Shown here piece after piece: positions 1 through 6,695 of a stretch of DNA of 37,687 bases; the first letter of the stretch is position 1, and each line of letters opens with the position of its first letter. The stretch is from Lachnospiraceae bacterium (GTDB lineage Bacteria; Bacillota; Clostridia; Lachnospirales; Lachnospiraceae), in assembly GCA_017461045.1 (NCBI GenBank), contig JAFTZJ010000066.1, positions 1 to 37,687 on the forward strand, in the 5' to 3' direction. A model generated the notes under the pieces. It did not search any database. It was not told the origin of the DNA and saw only the letters and a list, made by a program, of their open reading frames with translations. Both the position numbers and the translations under genes were made by a program.

Positions 1-2340
1 AAACGAAAAAAGGCAATGAATATTATTGTTCTATTATTTATTATTCTTGCCACAATGTTTGTTTCCTCAAGTGTTAACAACATTATAAATGTTACCGCAG
101 CATTGGATAGTTATTTTGAAATGGCGGATGTACCGGACTTTTTTGTAACTACCGTGAATAAAAATCTTGATGTTAGCATTGATGAAACATTAAGTGAAGC
201 AAGAGAAGTAGAACGTTATTCTGTGGAAAATGTATTATTTCTGGCGACTGAAAATATTGCATTTGAGGATGAGGATATTATTGTTGCATATGGTACTAAT
301 CTAATCCAAAGTGACATTTGCCTGAATTATTTTCTTGCTGATGGAAGTGTCCTTGAAACAGTAGAGCCGGGCGAGTTTTATATGACAGAAGGAAAGGCGG
401 AAGCGCTCGGTGTTGATGTAGGCGATAAGCTTACTATAGAGTTAAATGGTGTAAGCTGTGAATTTGTTTTGAAAGGTACAATTAAAGATGCACTTTTGGG
501 AGCAAATCAGGTGAATATAGTTCGTTATATTATAAGCGAGGAGGATTATAGCAGCTTTATATCTGCAGAAAATACAGTAGAGAATTATGGCGGCTCGCTT
601 GTATACATATATTATTCCGATGTGGAAGAGGCTCTGTTGCAGATCAAACCACTTGTGGATAACAGTATTCTTACGTTGGATAGAACCAATATGGAATTCC
701 TATATATATTTGATATGATTCTGGTAGGAGTCTTGCTTGTAGTTAGTATTATTCTTATTATAATAGCATTTGTGGTTTTACGATTTACTATTACATTTAC
801 ACTTTCAGAGGAATTCCGCGAAATCGGTGTAATGAAAGCGATTGGTATCAGGAATTTCAAAATCCGAGGTTTGTATCTTGTGAAATATCTGGGGATTTCT
901 GTTATCGGTGCAGCAATCGGTCTTGTATTGAGCTTTCCATTCGGACAAATGCTTATGGGTGTTTCCTCGCAGACAATTATTGTGGGAAATCAGAGTCCGA
1001 TTGTGGTAAATATTCTTTGTGCAGTTCTTGTTATTGCAGTTATTTTAATGTTTTGTTACATCTGCACCGGTAAGGTTAAAAAAATGTCACCTATAGATGC
1101 TATTCGAAATGGTCAGACGGGGGAACGCTTCCGTAAAAAGAGCATAATGAGTCTTGGCAAATCAAAACTTCCGGCCACAGTTTTTCTTGCAATGAATGAC
1201 ATAGTAAGTAATCCTAAGCGTTATGGTATTATCACATTTACTTTTTTCCTATGTCTTTCGCTTATGCTTATACTTTCGGCTACTGTTACGACTATGAACA
1301 GTGGAAGTTTGGCTGCGACGTTTGGTTGGGCAGACTGTGATATATACATTGACGATAAAATTGGTTCGGAATGTATGTTTGAAGATGGACACGAAAAACT
1401 TGAAAAATACCTTGATGGAATGGAACAGACTCTTGCTGAAAATGATATTCCGGCAAAATGCTATCAGGAAATGATGTTTAACTTGCCAGTGGTCTTTGGA
1501 GAAAATGAAAGCAATATTAATATATACCAAGGCACAGGCACGACAATGGATATGTATGAATATACTGCGGGTACTGCACCACAGAATACTGACGAAATAG
1601 CGATTACCCGAATTTCCGCAGATGAACTGAATGTAACGATTGGTGATACTGTTACAATTAAAACCGTTGACGGAGATAAGGAATATATGATTACTGCATT
1701 TTTTCAGTCAATGAACAGTTTTGGCAATGGTATCAGACTTCATTCAGAGGAAGAAATAAATTATATTCAGGCAACAGGATATATAAATACACAGATTATG
1801 TTTACGGATAATCCTGACAGTAAGGAGATTGAAGGTCGAATAGATGAAATTCAGAGAATTTTCCCGGATTGCGAAGAGATAAAAACCTGCGCTGAATCAA
1901 CAAAAGAAATGCTTGGTGTTGTAGATACGCTTGCTACAGTAAAAGCCCTTGTTGTTATGCTTACCATTGTGTTGGCCGCCCTCATAACCGTACTTATGGA
2001 GCGTTCCTTTATTGCAAAGGAGCAGGGAGAAATTGCACTCATGAAAGCTGTAGGTACACGAAACGGAAAAATCTATGCATACCACACATTGAGATTTTTC
2101 TTTGTGGGAGTGATTGCAGTGTTAATTGGCGAAATTTTTGCAATGCCTCTTACACATCTCTGTATTGACCCGGTATTTAAAATGATGGGTATGGAACTTG
2201 CAGTTGACTATGTTGTTAATCCGTTAGAAATGTATCTTACATTCCCGATTGTAATTCTTCTGACAACAACTGTAAGTGCATTTGCGACTTCGCTTTACAC
2301 AAGAAGAATTAAATCATCTGACACTGCTAACATTGAATAA
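1..2340 (+). CDS. FtsX-like ABC transporter permease, 5' end cut by window edge
   Basis: Membrane subunit of an ABC transporter of the MacB/FtsX mechanotransmission type; the substrate cannot be told from sequence. The frame is open from base 1 (KRKKA precedes the first Met at base 16), and that Met opens directly into a hydrophobic segment, so the true N-terminus probably lies upstream. Counting from the Met at 16, I see a TM at about 1-25, an extracellular domain to about 230, three TMs between 232 and 355, a TM near 408-432, a second extracellular domain to about 630, and three C-terminal TMs. That is the duplicated MacB_PCD plus FtsX layout. The ATPase gene starts 14 bases downstream and is surely its partner. 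Leucine is often CTT here, unlike the TTA/TTG/CTG habit of the housekeeping genes to the right, which hints at separate ancestry. Family call is firm; substrate unknown. Confidence 0.88.
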   Translation, partial: KRKKAMNIIVLLFIILATMFVSSSVNNIINVTAALDSYFEMADVPDFFVTTVNKNLDVSIDETLSEAREVERYSVENVLFLATENIAFEDEDIIVAYGTNLIQSDICLNYFLADGSVLETVEPGEFYMTEGKAEALGVDVGDKLTIELNGVSCEFVLKGTIKDALLGANQVNIVRYIISEEDYSSFISAENTVENYGGSLVYIYYSDVEEALLQIKPLVDNSILTLDRTNMEFLYIFDMILVGVLLVVSIILIIIAFVVLRFTITFTLSEEFREIGVMKAIGIRNFKIRGLYLVKYLGISVIGAAIGLVLSFPFGQMLMGVSSQTIIVGNQSPIVVNILCAVLVIAVILMFCYICTGKVKKMSPIDAIRNGQTGERFRKKSIMSLGKSKLPATVFLAMNDIVSNPKRYGIITFTFFLCLSLMLILSATVTTMNSGSLAATFGWADCDIYIDDKIGSECMFEDGHEKLEKYLDGMEQTLAENDIPAKCYQEMMFNLPVVFGENESNINIYQGTGTTMDMYEYTAGTAPQNTDEIAITRISADELNVTIGDTVTIKTVDGDKEYMITAFFQSMNSFGNGIRLHSEEEINYIQATGYINTQIMFTDNPDSKEIEGRIDEIQRIFPDCEEIKTCAESTKEMLGVVDTLATVKALVVMLTIVLAALITVLMERSFIAKEQGEIALMKAVGTRNGKIYAYHTLRFFFVGVIAVLIGEIFAMPLTHLCIDPVFKMMGMELAVDYVVNPLEMYLTFPIVILLTTTVSAFATSLYTRRIKSSDTANIE

Positions 2341-2354
2341 GAAAGGAAGCTATT

Positions 2355-3116
2355 ATGAATATTTTAGAAGTAAAAGACCTCTGTAAAACATATATCGTTA
2401 ATAAACGCCAGAACAATGTTTTGAAAAATGTAAACTTCACCGTTTCTGAAGGAGAAATGGTAGCCGTTATGGGACCGTCTGGTTCCGGTAAATCAACTCT
2501 TCTGTATACCGTTTCAGGTATGGATTCAATTACTGCAGGCGAAGTGAAGTTCTGTGAAAAAAACATTGCAAAAATGGGCGCAAAGGAGCTTGCAGATTTA
2601 CGTCTTGATGAAATGGGCTTTATTTTTCAGCAGATGTATATGCTTAAGAATCTGACGGTTTTTGATAATATTATTCTTCCTGCAGTACAGTCAAAAAAGA
2701 ATACTGAAACGCGTAAGGAAACGGTTGCACGTGGACAGGATTTAATGCGCAAGTTGGGTATCATTGACATTGCTGATAACGACATCAATGAAGTTTCGGG
2801 AGGACAGCTTCAAAGAGCTTGTATCTGCAGAAGTATGATCAATACACCTAAGGTTTTGTTTGCGGATGAGCCTACGGGAGCACTGAATAGATCTGCCTCA
2901 AATGAGGTAATGGAAGAGTTGGTAAAGTTAAACGAAGAAGGAACAACGATTATGATGGTAACCCATGATGCAAAAGTGGCTGCAAAGTGTTCCAGAGTGT
3001 TGTACATTGTAGATGGTAATATTAAGGGCGAGTATATAAGTCCTAAGGATTTAGAGATAAAAGAGAAGGATAGGGAGAGATTGTTAAACAACTGGTTATT
3101 AGAACTGGGATGGTAA
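2355..3116 (+). CDS. ABC transporter ATP-binding protein (LolD/MacB/BceA type)
   Basis: Cytoplasmic ATPase that powers the FtsX-type permease just upstream. It has a Walker A (GPSGSGKST, about residues 40-48), a Q-loop (FIFQQMYML), the ABC signature VSGGQLQRA, Walker B VLFADEPTGAL and an H-loop VTHD. The length of 253 aa fits the LolD/MacB/BceA ATPases, and the phrase DEPTGAL is characteristic of that branch. The start ATG lies behind a purine-rich AGAAAGGAAG site. The pair could move lipoproteins, peptides or antimicrobials. A two-component system lies close by but is separated by an unrelated gene and its own upstream region, so a Bce-like sensing module is only a possibility. Confidence 0.93.
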   Translation: MNILEVKDLCKTYIVNKRQNNVLKNVNFTVSEGEMVAVMGPSGSGKSTLLYTVSGMDSITAGEVKFCEKNIAKMGAKELADLRLDEMGFIFQQMYMLKNLTVFDNIILPAVQSKKNTETRKETVARGQDLMRKLGIIDIADNDINEVSGGQLQRACICRSMINTPKVLFADEPTGALNRSASNEVMEELVKLNEEGTTIMMVTHDAKVAAKCSRVLYIVDGNIKGEYISPKDLEIKEKDRERLLNNWLLELGW

Positions 3117-3202
3117 ATGTTTTCCTGCTTTGATATATTAATAAACGAGCATACGCAGTGTTTTCAAGGGTGCTTATTAAGCGTGCATAGAAGTGAAATA
3201 TT

Positions 3203-3211
3203 TGTTATAAT
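3203..3211 (+). promoter_or_regulatory. Possible extended -10 promoter
   Basis: TGT followed by TATAAT makes an extended -10 element. No good -35 is seen 17 bases upstream. It would transcribe the short hydrophobic ORF at 3255 and the split-barrel gene at 3407. Confidence 0.35.
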
Positions 3212-3254
3212 GAGTTGGAAGAAATAGAAGATATCCAATAAGGGAGATAGAACG

Positions 3255-3332
3255 ATTCAAATTTATACAATTATTGCAAATCTCGTTATCTTTTGTGTTT
3301 GGGTGGTTTACGGATTCTTAAAGAACCGATAA
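3255..3332 (+). CDS. Possible 25-aa hydrophobic peptide or gene remnant
   Basis: A short frame starting at ATT behind AAGGGAG (8-base spacing) encodes a 25-residue peptide with a hydrophobic core (ANLVIFCVWVVYGF) and a basic end (KNR), the profile of a single-span small membrane protein. No ATG, GTG or TTG is available in the frame, so it needs a rare ATT start. It may equally be a remnant of a lost gene. It sits inside the 290-base gap between the ABC ATPase and the split-barrel gene, where I see nothing else beyond the possible promoter and a weak inverted repeat (TTAATAA...TTATTAA, about 3137-3175). Confidence 0.2.
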   Translation: MQIYTIIANLVIFCVWVVYGFLKNR

Positions 3333-3406
3333 CTAAGCTGCTGAGTAATAGTCATTTGCAGAAGCAGGAGAAAACTGATTCGAAAGTATGATAAGGAGCG
3401 TATACA

Positions 3407-3883
3407 GTGTTTAGGGAATTAACCAGAAAAAATAAGAAATTATCCATGGAAGAATGTCTTCACATTCTGAAAACAGAGAAACGAGGTGTTCTTTCTGTTC
3501 ATGGAGACAACGACTATCCATATGGTATGCCAATGAATCATTGGTACAATGAAGAGGATGATAAAATCTACTTTCATTGTGGCAATATAGGTCACAGATT
3601 GGATGCATTAAAAATGGATAATAAAGTCTCTTTTTGTATATATGATGAGGGATATCGCAATCCGGGGGAATGGGCGCTTAATATTAAAAGTGTTATTGTG
3701 TTTGGAAAAATAGAGATTGTAGATGACTTAGACCGAATTATTGATATTACGACAAAGCTCAGTCATAAATTTACACAGGATGATGAATACATCAAGACTG
3801 AGATTGAACAGCACGCTCACAGAACCTTATTACTGGTTTTGACACCGGAGTACATATGTGGGAAAATAGTACAAGAGTCATAA
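3407..3883 (+). CDS. Pyridoxamine 5'-phosphate oxidase family (NimA-like) flavin split-barrel protein
   Basis: A 158-aa protein of the FMN-binding split-barrel superfamily, close to the NimA/nitroimidazole-resistance-like group. Visible signs are the N-terminal Lys-rich helix, the stretch GVLSVHGDNDYPYGMPMN near residues 32-49, IYFHCGNIGHRLDAL near 74-88 (the usual flavin phosphate-contacting region) and KVSFCIYDEG. The start is GTG behind a good AAGGAG; no upstream ATG in frame has a ribosome site. Such proteins reduce or bind flavin or small oxidants in the cytoplasm, but the physiological substrate is unknown. It stands alone between the ABC pair and the two-component system. The family is secure; calling it a resistance gene would be unsupported. 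Confidence 0.85.
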   Translation: MFRELTRKNKKLSMEECLHILKTEKRGVLSVHGDNDYPYGMPMNHWYNEEDDKIYFHCGNIGHRLDALKMDNKVSFCIYDEGYRNPGEWALNIKSVIVFGKIEIVDDLDRIIDITTKLSHKFTQDDEYIKTEIEQHAHRTLLLVLTPEYICGKIVQES

Positions 3884-3955
3884 TTTGAAGCTGGAATTTA
3901 TGCGGTTCTGGAACGTATAAAAAACATATGAATGGTACAGGGAGTTGAGGTACAC

Positions 3956-4624
3956 ATGTTAGATATTTTAATTGTAGAAGATAATAAAGAAATTGCTACC
4001 TTGCTGTGTGATTTTTTGCGCAAAGAGAATTACACGGTAAGTGTTGCGGATTCCGGAGAAAAAGCTTTGGAAATCTATGAAAAATACGGTGCTAAGCTGA
4101 TTGTGTTGGATGTTATGCTTCCGGGGGTAGATGGGTTCTCTGTTTGCTCCAAAATCAGAGAAACATCCAATACCCATATTTTAATTGCAAGTGCCAGGGT
4201 AGAGAAGCATGATAAATTAAAAGGACTGAATCTCGGTGCAGATGACTATATAGAAAAGCCGTATGATATAGATATTCTAATTGCTAAAATCAAAGGCATT
4301 TTTAAGAGAAAGTACGCACAGGAAGAACTGATAGAAGGTAAGCTGCGGTTGAATACAGTGCAACAGGCATTGTATGTAGACGGGAAAAAGACAGATGTTA
4401 CAGAAAAGGAATTTGAGTTGTTGAAACTTCTGATTGAGAATAAGAATGTGACCATGAAGAAGGAATATTTATTCAATACTGTTTGGGGAAGTGACAGTGA
4501 TTCAGAGTTGCAGACCCTGACAGTACATATTAAATGGCTTCGGGAAAAGATTGAAGAGGATCCGAAGAAGCCAAAGCATATCATTACAGAATGGGGAGTC
4601 GGATACAGATTTGAATCGGTTTAA
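3956..4624 (+). CDS. OmpR/PhoB-type response regulator
   Basis: DNA-binding response regulator of 222 aa, partner of the kinase that overlaps its 3' end. The receiver has the acidic pair E8/D9, the phospho-acceptor D52 (VLDVMLPGVDG) and the conserved K101 (EKPYD). The C-terminal winged helix carries the hallmark VTEKEFELLKLL, then TLTVHIKWLREKIEED and WGVGYRFE. A longer frame begins at 3932, but ATG 3956 is preferred because it has GGAG/GAGG purines in front and gives the standard N-terminus MLDILIVEDN. Target genes cannot be read directly; the ABC transporter upstream is an obvious but unproven candidate. One oddity is the Ala-rich stretch (LIASAR) where most receivers carry a Ser/Thr switch followed by Ala. 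Confidence 0.93.
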   Translation: MLDILIVEDNKEIATLLCDFLRKENYTVSVADSGEKALEIYEKYGAKLIVLDVMLPGVDGFSVCSKIRETSNTHILIASARVEKHDKLKGLNLGADDYIEKPYDIDILIAKIKGIFKRKYAQEELIEGKLRLNTVQQALYVDGKKTDVTEKEFELLKLLIENKNVTMKKEYLFNTVWGSDSDSELQTLTVHIKWLREKIEEDPKKPKHIITEWGVGYRFESV

Positions 4625-5846
4625 AACATTTGTTTGTTTCATAATTATCATAGAAATTGCATTGGTAGGACTTTGTAATGGTTTATATATCTACCGGGCG
4701 AGCAGTGGTGCCGAACGGATGGATCGGGTAGAAGCCAAGCGGGTTGTGTTAGAGATTGAGGAACGGCAATTGACAGATGAAGCCATTGCACAGATGGATT
4801 TGTCAGAGTATGAAACCATTGTGCAGGTTCGGGAATTCGTAGCTGGAGAAGTCTGCAACAATGACTATGTAGTGGATGAAATCAATGATAAATTGTATCG
4901 AATTGAATATAAGCATTCTCAAAGTTTTTGTGGATTGATATACATGGATTGCGCCTTACTTGGTATGGTACTGGTAACGGTGGTAATCCTTCTTTACGTG
5001 TATCAAAAAGTATTAAAGCCATTTCACGCAATGAGTAATCTGTCTTGTGAACTGGCAAAGGGAAATCTGTCAGTGCCAATTAAAGAAGAAAAGAGCAAAT
5101 TCTTTGGACGATTTCTTTGGGGGCTGGATATGCTGCGGGAACAGCTTGAGGACAATAAACAAAAGGAATTGGAATTCCAGAAGGATAGAAAAACCTTGAT
5201 TTTGTCATTGTCCCATGATATTAAAACTCCGCTTGCATCTATTGAATTATATTCGAAAGCATTGTCAGATCATTTATATGATACGGAGGAAAAGAAAGAG
5301 GAGGCCTTACAGGGAATTGCCAGAAATGTAAAGGAAATCAAACAGTATGTTGATGAAATTGTGAAGGCATCCAGAGAAGATTTTCTGAATTTGGAAGTGG
5401 TAGAAGGCGAAGTGTATTTAACCGAAATCATCAAAGCAATACAAATCTATTATCATGACAAATTATCGGTTGTTCATACGGAATTTTATGTAGAAGACGT
5501 TTCGGAATGCCTGGTCAAAGGAGACACGAATCGTCTAATTGAAGTACTCCAAAATGTTATAGAGAATGCAATAAAATATGGGGACGGAAAGGCAATCCGC
5601 ATTTCCTTTGAGGATGAAGAAGACTGTAAGCTGATTCATATTAAGAATTCCGGTAGAGGTCCGGAAGAAGCGGAATTACCGAATTTATTTGATTCCTTTT
5701 ATCGGGGAAGTAATAGTCATGGTGTGAATGGAAACGGTTTGGGCTTGTATATCTGTAAGTCTTTGATGCATAAAATGGACGGCGCGATTTATGCAGAAAA
5801 CCAGGCGGAAAGCTTTGTAGTAACAGTAGTGGTGCGAAAGGCATAA
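4611..5846 (+). CDS. Membrane sensor histidine kinase
   Basis: Sensor kinase of the two-component pair. The best start is TTG 4611, which overlaps the response regulator stop by 14 bases and follows GGGGAG inside that gene; another TTG in frame lies at 4551. From 4611, TM1 spans about residues 7-28, an extracytoplasmic sensor of roughly 80 aa follows, TM2 lies near 108-132, then a HAMP-like linker, the H-box SHDIKTPLAS with His at about 202, an N-box (NVIENAIKYG) and a G-box (GNGLGLYICK). The large external loop argues against the intramembrane-sensing BceS class. The overlap predicts translational coupling with the regulator. The ligand is unknown. Confidence 0.9.
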   Translation: MNRFKTFVCFIIIIEIALVGLCNGLYIYRASSGAERMDRVEAKRVVLEIEERQLTDEAIAQMDLSEYETIVQVREFVAGEVCNNDYVVDEINDKLYRIEYKHSQSFCGLIYMDCALLGMVLVTVVILLYVYQKVLKPFHAMSNLSCELAKGNLSVPIKEEKSKFFGRFLWGLDMLREQLEDNKQKELEFQKDRKTLILSLSHDIKTPLASIELYSKALSDHLYDTEEKKEEALQGIARNVKEIKQYVDEIVKASREDFLNLEVVEGEVYLTEIIKAIQIYYHDKLSVVHTEFYVEDVSECLVKGDTNRLIEVLQNVIENAIKYGDGKAIRISFEDEEDCKLIHIKNSGRGPEEAELPNLFDSFYRGSNSHGVNGNGLGLYICKSLMHKMDGAIYAENQAESFVVTVVVRKA

Positions 5847-5870
5847 GGATATGGAGCACTTATTTTTTAG

Positions 5871-5899
5871 TTGAAATGAAATGTCAAATTATTTATAAT
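5871..5899 (+). promoter_or_regulatory. Sigma-A type promoter before the BECR-like gene
   Basis: TTGAAA, 17 bases, TATAAT. It lies just after the kinase gene and gives the 5981 gene its own transcription start near 5906. TGTCAAA, a match to the degenerate Spo0A box core TGNCRAA, lies in the spacer at 5882-5888; a 7-base match may be chance. Confidence 0.7.
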
Positions 5900-5910
5900 G
5901 TATTTATAAA

Positions 5911-5930
5911 GAAAAATTTTCTGATTTTTC
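5911..5930 (+). promoter_or_regulatory. Leader hairpin in 5' UTR
   Basis: GAAAAAT and ATTTTTC form a 7-bp stem around a 6-base loop at the start of the predicted leader of the next gene. AT-rich and therefore weak; not followed by a T tract, so not a terminator. Confidence 0.3.
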
Positions 5931-5980
5931 ATGGCGTTCGCCGAAGATTTCATTTAAGAGTAAATTTGAAAGGAGTTTGA

Positions 5981-6499
5981 ATGGAGAGTATTTTCATGGA
6001 TGAAGAACTTTCACGATATAATCTGGATGGGAAATGGAATGATTATATTGGGGTTCAAAAGGAAGTGCTAGATGTACTTAGAGTTGAAAAAGGCTTTACA
6101 TATGGAGAAATAATTAATAAACAAACGGGGATGTGTATCCGAATTAACGCAAAAGGTATAAAAGAAACGCTTGGACCTGGAAAGAGGTTTCAAGCATTGC
6201 CCAAGAGATTAAAACAATATAAGATTGCAACTTTGGTTCATTTAAGAAGCATTATAGAAAATGCAGAATTGATTATGGACAAAGTACCAAATTATCATTA
6301 TAAAAATCAGGATACATTTGCTTATTTTGAATCACGAATGGAGATAAACCAGGAATTAGTAAGTGTAAGAATTACAGTTAAAAAGAAAATTTCCTCAAAT
6401 TGGTTCTGGATGCATAATATTAATGAAATGAAAAAAGTTCCAAATTACTCGACCCATCTATTAGATGGAATTAAAAGAGATTCAGAACTTCTGAGTTAA
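5981..6499 (+). CDS. Stand-alone BECR/LPD3-like nuclease-fold protein
   Basis: A 172-aa soluble protein without signal peptide. From about residue 38 on, it resembles the domain I know from the C-termini of large polyvalent proteins of phages and conjugative elements, the LPD3/phage-BECR (Barnase-EndoU-ColicinE5-RelE-like) group. Matching landmarks are FTYGEI near 39-44, GIKETLGPGKRF at 59-70, LPK plus KIAT at 73-84, VPNYH at 102-106, DTFAYFES at 111-118 and VRITVKKK...NWFWMHNI at 129-147. The start ATG follows AAAGGAG. No antitoxin-like partner is adjacent, and flanking genes are unrelated. It may be an RNase-like effector, or a domesticated fragment of a mobile element. The similarity is from memory and the activity is inferred; catalytic residues are not assigned. 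Confidence 0.6.
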   Translation: MESIFMDEELSRYNLDGKWNDYIGVQKEVLDVLRVEKGFTYGEIINKQTGMCIRINAKGIKETLGPGKRFQALPKRLKQYKIATLVHLRSIIENAELIMDKVPNYHYKNQDTFAYFESRMEINQELVSVRITVKKKISSNWFWMHNINEMKKVPNYSTHLLDGIKRDSELLS

Positions 6500-6610
6500 A
6501 AGTAGCATAAAAAAAATATGATGTCAATGATTTTTAATATGAGGAAGAAAAAGATTATTGATTAGTTAGTTAATGAATCTTGGGTTGTAATTGTTTACCT
6601 TAAAAAGCTA

Positions 6611-6639
6611 ATGCAACTACCATCGTTTTGTGATAAAAT
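6611..6639 (+). promoter_or_regulatory. Probable promoter with extended -10
   Basis: TGA directly before TAAAAT at 6634-6639 forms an extended -10; the -35 (ATGCAA, 17-base spacer) is weak. It would start transcription about 50 bases before the 757-aa gene. Confidence 0.45.
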
Positions 6640-6695
6640 AACTCTATATTGATGAACGGAATTATGAAAAAAAACGAGCACTAGAGAGGCATAGT

